DNA of 64,000 bases from Trebouxia sp. TZW2008. Lineage: Eukaryota; Chlorophyta; Trebouxiophyceae; Trebouxiales; Trebouxiaceae. Numbering within the stretch: position 1 is the first letter of the stretch; every line of letters begins with the position of its first letter. Location of the stretch: NCBI GenBank assembly GCA_002118135.1, contig BDIU01000428.1, positions 49,661 through 113,660 of the forward strand, written 5' to 3'. The translations under genes were made by a program, and so were the position numbers. Shown piece by piece: positions 11,859-24,400 of the stretch. Below the pieces are notes generated by a model. That model saw only the letters and a list, made by a program, of their open reading frames with translations, had not been told where the DNA came from and made no database searches.

Positions 11859-12166
11859 TGCCAATGGTCTGCATAGGTGAGACGGAAGGCTACCGCAGTG
11901 TGAAGATGCGACCGTTTAGTGCCGATTGAGACCTATCGAGCCCCAAGCGTCGTTTGGTCTTCATGTTGTCTGGACAATCAGCGCTGCAACGCCGTTCACT
12001 GACTGATCCGCGCAGCTGCTGCCTTCTCAATGACGTCGTGATCAAGTGATTTTCACGCTGTGCTCGATTGCCTGCCTAGCACTTCTTGTCTGCCCTAACC
12101 TGACGCAAGCATCACTGATCAACTCGCAGATTGCGCGGCGCGCTGCCGCATATTGCCTTATTTCAA
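11859..12166. promoter_or_regulatory. CpG-rich divergent promoter, PET100 / TBL2-like
   Basis: 308 bp separate the two divergent ATGs. I count roughly 24 CpG by eye, including GCGCGGCGCGCTGCCGC close to the TBL2-like start. No TATA box was noted. Confidence 0.6.
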
Positions 12167-15100
12167 ATGGCAGAGAACACCAAAATGGAGGAGTTTGCTG
12201 ATGAAGAGGTCTCATCAGGCAGCAACACAGCTCTGATAGTACTTGGTATGCAACTTTCTGCACCACCAAGCAGACTTGACGCTAAGCCAAGTAGCAGACA
12301 CTGCCAAACACAGCAGCAGCGTATGATCTACAGGATGTCTCTTTGCTGCTGGCATTCTGTACCTGATCTCTCTGCCAATACGTGCGCTGTGGAGCTCATT
12401 ACCTCCAAAGCAGACAAAGCCTGTCAGGAGAGCTGCACCAACACAAAAGGCTGCACCAAGGTGACCATCGCATCCCCCTGCAATCAAAGATCAATTGTCG
12501 TTAAACATGTGCCCTGACACACATTGTGTAACTGATCACGCTTGACCTTTGTTTGCGTGCAGCTCTGCTATCAGTGCCAAAAGCACCAAGTCAGAGCCTG
12601 ACAAACCAGGCGTCTCAATGAAACAGCTGCTGAAGAAGACCAGTCAGAACCCAACCAAAGCACAGTAAGTCAGCCAATGCCGATACTCAAGAATGACCCA
12701 TACACTGACACAACTGCTAGATTGTCACATAGAATGCATGGTTGGCGCATAGACCAACACGACTGCATAGTCGTCACAAAGTTCTCTGCAAAGCTGTCAG
12801 TGTGCATGCAGGGCAGCAATAGTAGACAAGGCCACACACCACCCTCTGTATCTGAATACTCTCAAGGTACACCCCAATCTGCACAACCCTGCATTGTCAT
12901 CACCGTTTCCATGCTTTGTGGTGTGGTTGTGTAAGCCAGCTAGGTGCACACAGAAGCAATGGAACGCCTCAAAACTCAGGCTCCAGGTGTTGTTCCATCA
13001 AACAACATGCTTTGTGCAGCCTTATTTCTGTCCATTCAGCACCAAGCTTTGGCTGGTCCACATAAACTGGGTTAGCAGAATGATTTGTGCACCTTTGATT
13101 CTGTCTTTTTGGGGCCACATCTTGCCTCACATGTACGAAATGGGTCAAGCAGAATGCCTCGTGCAGCCTTGATTCTGTCCTTTCAGGGCCACACTGACAA
13201 TGTAGGAGGCTTGGCTTTCAGTGCTGACAGCTCAGCAGTGGCCACAGCTTGTGAGGACAGGGTCATCAGGCTGTTCAAGCTGGCAGATGTCACAGCCAAG
13301 AATATGGGCTTTGTGAAGCACAACATGACAGCCACTCCAGTCGATGTTGCGTTTGGCTCTGCACCCAATGTTCTTGCTGTGACAACAAAAGGTCAGCATC
13401 CAGCGCAGATCTGACAGTATGTTGTTTGTGCGTGATTTGAAGGCTGAGGCCTGGGCATGGCTGCTGTCTATTGCAGACTGTCTCTGCTCAGACAATCGCA
13501 AACTTGTGCTGCACCATGCTGTGTTGAAGCAGTTGAGCTCCATAGATTGTCATACATCATGTGAGACTGAGGAGCAGCTACTTCTGCCTGAGGTCATAAG
13601 CATGGTCACTGCTGCTTCGCGCCTGTGCTTGATCTGTTGCTCAATATCCTTGAGTGGACAAAGCTACCCCTGCAACAGCACATGAAAACATGCTGACACT
13701 TCAAAGGCTCAGTTGGCATGTGACTGTGCTAGTCAAGAGGATGAAGTCTATCTAGCTGGGACCAATCCTGTTTTGCAAGCGCCAAAAGTTCTGACATATT
13801 GCAATATGCAAGGTCACACTCTGGCGCTATTATGTGCAAACAGTGTGCATACATGCAGGCATTGTTCAAGAGGCTAACCTAAGCATGATACATCTGGCAA
13901 GCAACAAAGCAGCAGAGCAGCAAACACTATGGCAGGTATGCCTCAGCCTACATTGCTTCATGATGCATGCAAGCTTTCCTCCTGAGACATGTGCCGTTGC
14001 TGCATGCATGTTTGTGCATGTCTCTTTTGTAAACGTCTCTTTGATTCCATACAACTGCTGATCACAATGAAACAGGTCAATGGCATGTTAGACCAAGTTC
14101 TGTGATGTCAGTTGTCATGGCAAATGAAGCATGGGTCTCAAGTGATTGCGCTGATTGCTAGGTGCCCAACTCACATGATGGCAGGCAAGCTATCTCTTTG
14201 CAAGCAGCACACAGATCAGGCAACTCTGGCCTGCTGTTCTCTACATCTGCCAAGAACGAGCTCCGCCTGTTCAGCTTCAGCAGCAACCAGCTGGCATCAG
14301 TAGATGCAGCAGGACTGCACAACCATATGGCTGCCATATCGCCAGATGGGCGCTTCTTTGCTGCTGCTACATTCACTTCTGATGTCAAGGTGATTTCCTG
14401 CTGACAGTGAATTTGGCAAAGACATCGAGCTTGGGTTTGAGCTGCAGTCCAGGCCACTGCATTAGGTTGCAGTCAGAATTACTTTCATGCTCAACAAACA
14501 TAGCTTTTCCAGCAGGCACAGGTGAAAGGGTAGTGCCTGCCTGTTGTAGCCAGCTTTGCATCACTGGGATTGTGTGTTCAGCGTCTGGCTTCAACCTGTT
14601 TGTCAACATTGTATGTGCAGACCAGCTATTACTAACCTTTTGATGGGAATTTTAATAGGTGCATGAAGTGCGGTACAACAAGCAGAACGCTTTCCAGAGT
14701 GTGGCTAAAGTGATGGACCTCAAGGTGTGCTTGCATACAATGTTGCCTGATGTATTCATACCCTGAGGGTTGCAAGTCGTGCCATGCTGTTCATCAAGTT
14801 CTATGAACCATCATCATATTATCATCATTTGGATGCTTTCTCGTAATGTTCCATGACACTGCTAGGCGCATACAGGATGCATACGGAACAAGTGAGCTGC
14901 CCCAAACTAGTCTCTTGCGCATATGCTGGATGATGATCACAACCATGTTAAGACTGCAGACAGCTAGAGAGCTGAGACGTACACTCATTTGCACTTTTCG
15001 TCATAGAACGGCCACAATCAATTCTGTTATATACAGGGTCACAAAAGCCAGATACTCTGCTTGGCATTCTCCCCAGACGCCACCAAGATGGTCACAGCTT

Positions 15101-16868
15101 CCAAGGATGGCACCTGGCGAGTCTGGAACATCAATGTGCGCTATCACCAGCAGGAAGATCCAAAGACCCTGCTGCAACAGAATCAGCAGGTCAGCATTTG
15201 CTGCTGCCTGTCTATATCCTAACTCATTTTTTGCAATTTCACACACTGCTAAACACATAGATACCATCATCAGAAGTTTTGAGTCAGTCTGTTTTCACTT
15301 TCTTGATTGCGTGATGCAACGGCAAAGCTGTACTGCTCACCTCACCACCGCATGTACAGGATACATATGCCATTTGCTGCTCAAAAGCAGAGTGTGCGCT
15401 TTTCACACAGCGCCCATGATTGCACATTTTTACATCATGTTGCTTGAGCACATTTGCCTGCTTGGTCCTGACACAGCTCACTTGTGCAGTATTAGTAGAC
15501 GCAGACCCATACAACCATGTTCCGCATTTGCTCTGCATCACGAATGAGCTGTCGAGCAACTCTTCAACGATTTGGGATGCTGCAGATCAGAATGAATTTG
15601 GGTGCCGTCTGGTCAAGCATACGTCCTGACTCATATTGTTTCTCTAGTGTGCACGAGCTGCTGAGATCTGCAACCACTTTCTGAGATTTGCGTCAAAACT
15701 TTCACTAATGCAATACTGCAAGCTTGGTGCGATGCTGACAATTGAGCTGCATGCAGGTGCCGTCTGGTCAAGCATACACCAGATTGGCCTATGGCCCCAC
15801 AGGGCTCTTGGCAGCTGCGTGTGACAACAGCATACACTTCTTGGACCCTGCTTCTGGGTCTTTGGTTGAAACCATAGATGGTGCGCATGATGGAGCCATC
15901 ACAAGCTTGGAATGGGCTCCGTCTACATTGGTTTTGGGTAAGTCGCATGCTTGCACAGTCAGCCCCTGGGCCTGGGCATGGGCATTCAGTCCTAGCAAGA
16001 ACAGCTCTGCATGCTGTGCCCTGGCAAGCACATGCTTCAATAACATACATTTTCTGCACCCTAACTTTGGGTCTTTGGTCAACACCATAGACAATGTGCA
16101 TGATGGAGCCATCACAAGCTTGGAATGGGCTCCGTCTACATTGTGCATGGGTAAGTCGCATGCAGGCACAGTCAGTCTCTAAGCCTGCTGTGCGTATTGC
16201 CTTTGCAAAGAGGCAGTCAACTGTTCATGCTGTATCCCTGCACGCATGCTACAGTAACTTCTCCTTGTAAGGACACTTGACAGAAGGAAACTGTTGATGT
16301 AAGGACAACGCACGGGGAGCAATCACTGCATTGTGACTGCAGTGATTCCTCTGAGCAAGGACAAGTTGCTGTAGTGACAATTTTTTTGGGAACCAAAGCA
16401 GTCGTTACAAAGAGAAGTTACTGTGTAGGGATTGCAGCATGTGGTGATGCAACAGGGACTGCAGCATACAGTGGTGTGTCTAGCATATGTGACCACCTCC
16501 TGAACTGTTTTTAGCATGCTCTGTGTTGTAGCAATCTCAATGTTTGCAAGGTGCTGGCTGTGTCCTCATGCAAACAACGGCTGGACGATGTATGCAATGA
16601 TGCCTTGCATGAGATCAGTCTTACAGTCTGTACAAGTCTGATACTTTGTTTTCTGCAGTGACCCTTGCAGTCTGTGGATGCATTCACGCATGACACGAAT
16701 GCTGTTGGTGTAACTCCTTGTTCTGACCTGTTTTGCTCTGGCTCCTCAGTCCTAAGCCTTCTTCCATAACACCTTTTGCTGCGTTTTGCAGGAAGTGGGA
16801 AGATCTCTTTGCTGGCTTCAGCAGGCGCTGACAGAAAAGTGCGGCTCTGGCGAGGTCCATCACCGTAA
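12167..16868 (+). CDS. TBL2-like: Transducin beta-like 2 (TBL2)-type ER membrane WD40 protein
   Basis: TBL2 is an ER-anchored WD40 protein linked to PERK signalling in animals. Eleven exons join in phase: 12167-12245, 12334-12460, 12563-12664, 12812-12866, 13187-13391, 13859-13935, 14162-14389, 14659-14724, 15037-15189, 15757-15937 and 16792-16868, giving 449 aa (human TBL2 447). Residues ~21-45 form the N-terminal helix (TALIVLGCLFAAGILYLISL) followed by basic residues. HHPLYLNTLK plus GHTDNVGGLAFS starts repeat 1. Later repeats show SPDGRFFAAATFTSDVK, GHKSQILCLAFSPD, SKDGTWRVW and the end ASAGADRKVRLW. The start is the first ATG, in AAATGGCAG. Introns hold duplicated exon pieces and a MITE. 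Confidence 0.92.
13011..13190 (+). repeat. Triplicated intron end at TBL2-like exon 5
   Basis: Three imperfect units of about 74 bp end in TTCAG (13039), TTTGG (13112, AG lost) and TTCAG/GGCCACAC (13186, the real acceptor). The words GTGCASCTT and ATTCTGTC recur in each. Confidence 0.7.
15600..16155 (+). repeat. Partial copies of TBL2-like exon 10 on both sides
   Basis: A fragment of the exon start (GTGCCGTCTGGTCAAGCATA) lies at 15604-15628, ahead of the real exon 15757-15937. The 3' half plus donor and intron start is repeated at about 16043-16165 with a 213-bp offset, including the words for DGAITSLEWAPSTL and the donor GGTAAGTCGCATGC. Confidence 0.85.
16250..16425 (+). mobile_element. TACAGT-TIR MITE, copy A
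   Basis: The left end TACAGTAACTTCTCCTTGTA pairs with the right end TTACAAAGAGAAGTTACTG. The interior words AAGGACAA and GACTGCAGTG are shared with the other copies. It lies in the last intron of the TBL2-like gene. Confidence 0.8.
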
Positions 16869-18420
16869 TGACGCAGCCTCTCTTCCATGGAATCAACATT
16901 TGTGTCAAGTACAACAGCAACATATGATTCAGCGGCGTAAGGCAACGAAAGCTTTCATTGTAGCGCTTGCATCTCTGACCACAGCTTGGTCAAACCAAAA
17001 ATAAACTCTTCATCTCTGTGAATGCCATAGCTTCCCCTTGTGCCATAATCTTATGTCTCTCAGGAACTTGCATATATATGACCAGAACTTGCAATATAAA
17101 TGAGCCGACTTGCAAAGCCTTGTTTGGCTGAACGCCAGCTAGTTCAGGACTGCAAATGAATGACTCATTCTGCATCAGTGTTGCACTGCACTTTCTGAAG
17201 CTTGTGGATCTTCAAGGCACTGACACACAAGCTGTCATCCTGTGTCAATCAATGTGCCGGTAGTCTTGTGCGAATCAACGTGAAGCAATGCAAGATCTTC
17301 CAAAGCATTGCAAAGATTGCATGGCCTGCAGCTGCCGTCTGCTGGTACACAAGACAAAGTCACTAGCGTGCAAGCCACGCCTGCCAACGTCTCAGACCAG
17401 TCTGTCATCGAATTTGAAGTCTGTGTCTTCAAGGGCACTTTTTCTGAAGAGCTGTTGCGTCAGGTCCCCTTTATACACAGCCAGGGGCAGCACGTACCGT
17501 ACGTGACAGCTGGCATTCTGTTATTACTGCGGATAGCAACATGACGCTGTCAGGCACACACAACTCACAAGATCGCTGTCTAGGTTGCTGAAACTGATTA
17601 CACACATGTTGCAAGCGTTTATACTTGCTTGCATGATCAGCTTCACAACTCCCGCCTCGATTAGCTCCCTTACACTGCCCTTGCAATGAGCGAGGTGCGG
17701 CGAGCAAGCGGGCTTGGATTCAAAGACTCTAAATTACATTCTTCACCTTCTTCTACAGTCTCTTTCATGTGTCACCTGCTTACCACTACTGCATGCAGTA
17801 GCATTAGCTGATCTCCGATCGCACGGCGCCCGACCCGCATCTGGCGAGCGGCATCAAAACGCATCAGAGGTAGCGCTAGGCAGCAGCCAATATGATGGCA
17901 ACGGGAGGTGCTTGCTTGCGGCTAACTTGACCGTGAGATGCTGCCTGCGTCGTACATCCTGAGCCGGTCGGGCGCGGCTTCGTCCAAGATCAGGCTCGCA
18001 AAGCGGGCACAATCTTGAAGGTGACTGTGCTGGGGTTTTTGCAAAAGGCGTATACGCGCAAAACAACACGTGCTCACGTGCAAGGTCTTTGTTGCCTTAG
18101 AATAGCCTTTCAGCAGCCACAGCCTGCAACCGTCGTGCAGCGCTCGCGCAACGCATTTTGCTTGCTGCCCATGGTCATTACTGCCACAGGATGCCAAATC
18201 ATTGCTTATTGAATACGTATTGGCAAGTATTGCCTTGCCAGACGTCAGCTTCCTGTTGCCCCAACTTTGCTTATGCTGCATAGTTGCAGGTGCTGATCAA
18301 TAGCACCTCCTGTGGCTGTTTGAGCATGCTGTTTTGTCAAGCTTGATGCCAAAGCAGCAGACTTGGCAAGAAGCAGCAGCTGCCAGAAAAGCTTGAAGAA
18401 GTTCCCTGCCAGATTTCAAA
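16869..18420. other. Intergenic / SBP2-like 5' region
   Basis: No supported gene. About 17690-18180 is CpG-rich and probably holds the promoter and 5' UTR of the SBP2-like gene, with the ATG at 18421. A minus-strand TATAAA-like word near 17465-17475 precedes a 67-codon open frame (17438-17235) without recognisable similarity. I do not call it a gene. Confidence 0.45.
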
Positions 18421-21400
18421 ATGAGTCAGGTCAGCATGCAAAGCAGGCCCTCAAGCGCTGGGCATCAGGCAGGCTGGGGAAATCAGCCAAATGGATATAG
18501 TTCAGCACTGCCATTGTCGGGCCTAAGCAGCACTCCTTGGGGCCAAACTTCAAATGCTCAATGGGGCGCAGCAGCGGCACAGCCAGGAATGCCAACACTG
18601 CGATCCATCATGCAAGAAGAGCAGCAAGCAGCGCTGCAGGTGCATCATCCTGCTCCTCACAGCATGGCAGGCATGAGCAACAGCAGGCACGGAAGCGCAG
18701 GGAGCCTACAGCATGACAGTGGCACTCACTTCATACCCACCCCAAACATGCCAAACACCGCACAGCAGTATCAGGCAGCGCAGCCACATCTGCAGCAACA
18801 TCAGCAGCCTCCACCGCAGCAACAGAGGAGTGGAGGGTTCTATATGAATACCAAAAGGGATGATTCTGTGCCAGTGAAGGGCAGTTGGGCACAAGCCCTT
18901 GCCAGCAGGCCAGCAGGGGAGGCTTCCAACAGCCTCCCTGGGGCTTCTGGGTTTGGAAACGGGCTTGTGGATTTGCAGCTGGCCACTGAAGCTTTCAGGG
19001 ATGCCTTCTCTGCAACTGCCCCTGCAATGGATTGGCCCCAAGATGATCAAGATCCCCTGTTGGCTGAAGCCCACAAGAGCCCAGCCCATCCTATCACAGG
19101 TACTGAGCGTGCCACTGCCTGGATTTGCAGTAATGATGGGCACACCCCAACCTGGACTGTGCTCAGCAATGTTCGTGTCCATGCTTCAGCTTCCAATTGC
19201 ATTCAGCAATGGTAATGTGCGTTCAGCAGTGCTAATGTGTATGACACAGCCTTGCCCTGTATCCTGCAATTGCTCATCACGTTTTGGGGCTACTGCCAAG
19301 TCAGGTCAAGCGTGTGTAACACAGAGCAGCTACTTCTATGATGCTGGCATTCTCTGATACTCATGCCTGCAATGGCCATTGTGTGCCAGCACACAAGCCT
19401 GCAGTGAATCAGCCTCCCACAAAGTTGCTGTGTGTCAGCAGTTGTACCTTGTCAAGGTTTAAGTCTGCACAAGACCTGGAACTTGATCAGACGCAACTTT
19501 TGATATACAGCAGTAGTGTGGCAGGTTGCGCCCGCATCTTAGCCAAAGCGAAGGGCTTTGCTTTGCTGCTTTGCTACTTTGCTGCTCAAATCCGCAATCA
19601 AGTATTGCGAGTTTTTAACTTGCAGGAGCAGACATCTAATGTTCTGCTGCTGTGTCTTGTTAATATGCAAATCCCCAATGCAGCAAATGTGGCCAGTCAA
19701 TTTTTCTCCAGTGTAGGCCAAAGTGTCCCAGCGCTGTGCTGCTGTGTAGTGACAACAGCTCAATTCTCACTGCAGGAAACCTGCACTGCTTGGTATGCAA
19801 CAAGGGCTTCAAAGAGCACACCACCTTGGCACAGCACCTGAAAGACAAGCATCAGGGGCGCAACGCTGCTGAGCCTGCTGTGAGGGGGAATCTGACCCTG
19901 GGTGACATAATGGCTCAGGCTCAAGCCAAACGTGCTGCCCTTCCCGCCAAAAGTGCTGCTGCTGAGAAGCACCAGAAGCAGTACTCGGCGTTCACGCCTG
20001 GTGATTCAAAGGGAATGCGAGACTACCTCAAGGTCAGTACTACCTTCTCAACACAACCAATGACGGTACTGCATGCACGGGTCCTTGCATGCAACAGTGC
20101 CATGTACGCATGCCTGTCAAGGCTGCTTGAGCTCGTCCTGCGCATGTCCATGCGTGTGCGTGCTGCATGCCTTCATCAATGTCTGTCACTGTATAGCACT
20201 TCTTCTTGTGAGTGCCTATGGCTATATAGAACTGTTGCCCGTAGGGAAACAGTGTTGAGATTTGCTTGAAAGTTTTATTGATGGCTGCAGAGGTTTCCCA
20301 ACAAAGCTTCCCTGGCTATGGCCGTGCACAAGGAGCTAGGGGGAACCCAGAGCAAAAAGAAGATGAGCCGGCTGAAGCGCATCATTCTGAGGGAGAGAGC
20401 CGACAAGGCGGCAACTCAGGCCGGCACAGCTGCTGAGCAAGCTGCTGAGGGATTAGTCAAGAGCAAAAATGCACTAGAGAGCCTGAGAACACAGCTGAAG
20501 GTGTGAGGCATCTGCCGGCTGCTACATTACAGTTTGCATTTGTGTTGTTGAGGAAGCTCAATGCTTGCATTGCATTCCACATATGCCACACATCTGCATG
20601 GCTAAGCTAGAAACAGAAGTCTGGATCACGTCTGCCACCAATTCGTGCAGCGCGCACCTACTCAGGATCATGAAACTGGTTGACGTCTGCAAAGACGCAA
20701 GCATGTGATCTTGTGCATCCCATGTGATTTGGGCAGTACACATTCAGCAATGGCTACATGGTGCAGGAAGCTGAAGAGCAGCTGGATGAGGGCAAAGTGG
20801 GTGTCATTCCAGAAGCTAGCGCCTTGACGCACAAGCAGGTGCTAGAGATGGCCGTTGCTGAAGCCTCACGCCGTGTACATGAAGCCACAAAGTAAGTGCA
20901 AGCCCATGTGCGCTGTCTGCAAAGTTCCTTGTGATTTCGTCTGACGCACACATGTCGGGAACTGTGTCAAGTGCCAGATTTTCCTGCTGTGACATGCATC
21001 GGCGCAGAAACTGTTGATTTTTCTTTCTCTGGCGCTCACAGTCATTCAACAGTGTTGTACACATTCAGTAAATTCTGGCACATATGCTGCCAGCCGATGC
21101 GTCATTGCATTTGCACAAACAGGACAGCAGCATGTGCCAACACAATGTATATGTTTGTATTGTTGTGCACAGGCATGTGGCAGATGCTGAGGCAGAAGCT
21201 GCCAGCAAGGCTGAGGAACACGCCAAGGTATGGAAGACACACAGCGGCAGCAAGAGCACCAGTTCCAACACCACCTCAAGTACTGACTGGATCTTGCCAA
21301 TTTATGCAGGCATGTGGCAGATGCTGAGGCAGAAGCTGCTAGCAAGGCTGAGGAGCGAGCCAAGGTGTGGAAGACACACAGTGGCAGCAATAGCACCAGC

Positions 21401-24400
21401 CCCAATACCAGTGCCAATACCACCCCGAACACCAGTGTTGAGATTCTGCCCAAAGGCGCCCCTGTGCCTAGCGCTAGTCAAGAGCCCAAGCCACCTGTCA
21501 CATCACAGGCTGAGCCTGCAAAGACTGAGACTGGTATGATCCAGCCCCTTAAATCAATACCCCCCCACCCCCGTGACCCCTTCCCTCCCCCTTGGCCCAT
21601 TTAAGAAACCTCATTCTTCTTTGGGAAGCAAGGGACTCTACAGTGATGCGGCAGTCATGTTTGCATGTGGTCATGTGCGATCAAGCTGTGGCTGTGGCAT
21701 GTACTTATCAGCACACGTGAAGAGATGCAGGTCGTTTCTGCAACAAGGGATGCACAGCATGTCTGGTAAACGCTGTGCATGCTTTTGGACTAGATCCTGG
21801 CATTGCATGTTGTCCTTTGGCTCCATTTTGGCACGATGTTGTCGCGCAAGCTTCAGAGCCAGGCTTGCCTATGCTGAGCCTCTGAGAGTCCTAGCGAAAT
21901 GCTGTCTCCAGTGTCTGTCCCCCCTTTGACATTGACGATGCACAACTCATCACTTCTGAGAGAATGCAGTATGCGACTCAAACAAATTGCGTCCACATTG
22001 ATGTTAGTAGCTGTCCAAGCTGCTGATGGCAATCTGGATGCAGTATGTCTGATAAGGTTATTGCATGCTTGCAAACGTGATGAACTGCGCATTGACAGCC
22101 GCTGTGGCCATCACAGATTGAACAGTCTCTACTGCTGATTTTGTGTCACACCATGATATCTCAGGACACAGCATGTCTCAATGCAATGTATCTGTCACAG
22201 GTACTGCTGCTGCAAGCACGGACAAGGAATCATCTGATGATTAGGACATGAGCAAGCATCTACAACTGATGCTGCAAAGGCATTTTATGTCTCAATGTGG
22301 TGTGTTTCTCACAGGTGCTGTTGCTGCTGCTCTCAGCGCCAAGGCTGACAAGCAGCCATCAACCGACGATCAGTATGTGAGCGAGCAACTTCAGCTGATG
22401 GGTCTCAGCATCCAAGCAGAAGACAGCAAAGCAACAGGAGAAGAAGAAGAGTCTGGCTGCGAGGCTGGCAGCAGTGAGGGCGATGAAGAGGAACGGGGCC
22501 TTGAGGCCTTTGAGGATGTGTTGTCATCCTGGCTGACTGCTGCGCACAGCAACACCTCACAAGCTCTAATGAAAGCTCAGGCCAGTCTCCCGCTCAAACC
22601 CAGGGCTGCGGGAAATGGCGGGCAATCAACTCTAGCCAGGATTCAGGAGCAGCAGCAGCAGCTCATGCAAGAAGAGGCGGAGGAGGCCCACAAGGGTGCA
22701 AAACGGCGGGAAAAGACAAAATTCCAGGATCGAGCTCAGAAGGAGGGAAATGCCAAGGCATCAGGTCAGGAGAAGCTGGCGGTGAATGCTGAAGAGGAGG
22801 ATGAGGAGTCTGAGCCAGACTCGCCAACTGGCGTGGAGAACTGGAATGATGTGCTGTCAGGCTGGATTCAAACGGCAGGAGTTGCTGCGCCAGCCCAGCG
22901 TGCACAGCAACCCAATTCAAAAGCACAGGCAGACTCTGGGGCGGGTGCTGGCCACCCACAGCAGAAGGCGGGTGCCACTCCAGCTTGGCTTGCTGATGTC
23001 AGCAGTGACGAAGAGGAGGAAGAGCAAGATAGGCAGGGCAGCTTAGTCCCTCCCAGGACCACATCAATCTCAGATTCTCAGCTCAAACCAAATGGCTCTC
23101 AGGAGGCGCTCAGTGATGCTGACAGGCAAAGCATGCAGGCCAGCTCTACCACTGTGGAGCCAGCGCCCCAGCAGGCAGCTCAGTACGCACCACAGACTTC
23201 AAAATTGAACGTTCCCGCCGCTCCTTTCCCGCCAAGCCCCCTGCAGGGCTACAGCGTGCCGTTTGACGCAGTCATGAGCTCCTCAGGCATCTCCAGTCTT
23301 GACAGAAGACTCGAGGCTGAGTTACTAAACCGCGCCAGGTCAGATCCCGCCGTAATGTGGCCAGGCCAGGCAGCTCCAGGCTTTCCGCCAAGAGCTGGCC
23401 ATGACTTGCCAGCGCCTCCAGCTGTGGCCACCTCTGTGCCAATGCCAGTCTATGCAGCGGATCAAGGCCTAGCTCCTCAGGTGAAAACCATTGTGTGCAT
23501 TCCCGCCATAATCGAAGTGGGTGCTCTCCTGAAGTGTTGGTGCCTGGTCATCCATGGCAAACAGTCAGAACAAGGTGGCGCACAAGCACCTGCCAAGCTA
23601 TGCAGAAGTCCAATGCCAGCTCTGGTGCCCTGCGTGACATTGTAGAGCCTGTCTGGTTATGGCAACGCAGTAAAATTCCAAGCACCCCTGACAGCAGAAA
23701 TAGCACTGTTTTGGTGTTGAAGTTGTCCATTGCTCAAGTACATAGTTCAAACAACATGACAAGAGCCGCTCTCAATGCGTCACAGTGCTCTATGCAGCTG
23801 CCTCCCCAGGCAGAATTGCTGACTGACACGTTCATCTGTGTTTGACAGGCTTTGCAGAAGTGGAAGGAGCAGTTCAAGGGGCTATACCGCAGCTTTGGGG
23901 CTGATCAGCCTGGCCCTGCCTTTGGTCCTGTGCCGAGCCCTGTCTTCACTGGCCAGAGGTTTGAGCCACCATCAGGATCCTCAGCCAACTCACACGAGTT
24001 TGAATGCGCGGTGAGTGACAAGCTCCATGCTATGTGTGCTCCGCTGCCCACAAGTCACACTATATGCTGTTTGAACTGGACAGTCGCTTAGGCTTTTCAG
24101 TGTGCATGTCATTTTGCAGCTTGCATCATGCTGCATGTTTTGTGGCGTTTCAGGGATGTATGCATATTCTGACACCCTTGCATTGTCAATCAGCTTGCAT
24201 GAAGCTACACAATGAGGGACATGCCGCCCTTGCAAGTCTGTGGTGATAACCAATTTCTGGTTTCATACCATCTGACAAGCTGTCCTTGCTCTTTCAGGTG
24301 TGTGGTGTGACATGCTGCGGCATCATCAACTTTGAGCAGCACTGCACAAGTAAGAAGCACCTGCGCAAGGCTGCAGCTGTGGCTCATGCAACAGTCAGCA

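Noticed and set aside
14846..15547. 233-codon plus-strand frame
   Set aside because: Covers TBL2-like intron and exon 15037-15189 in the wrong frame.
17235..17707. Minus-strand gene behind a TATAAA-like word
   Set aside because: Short frames without motif or splice support; the CpG-rich segment next to it fits the SBP2-like promoter better.
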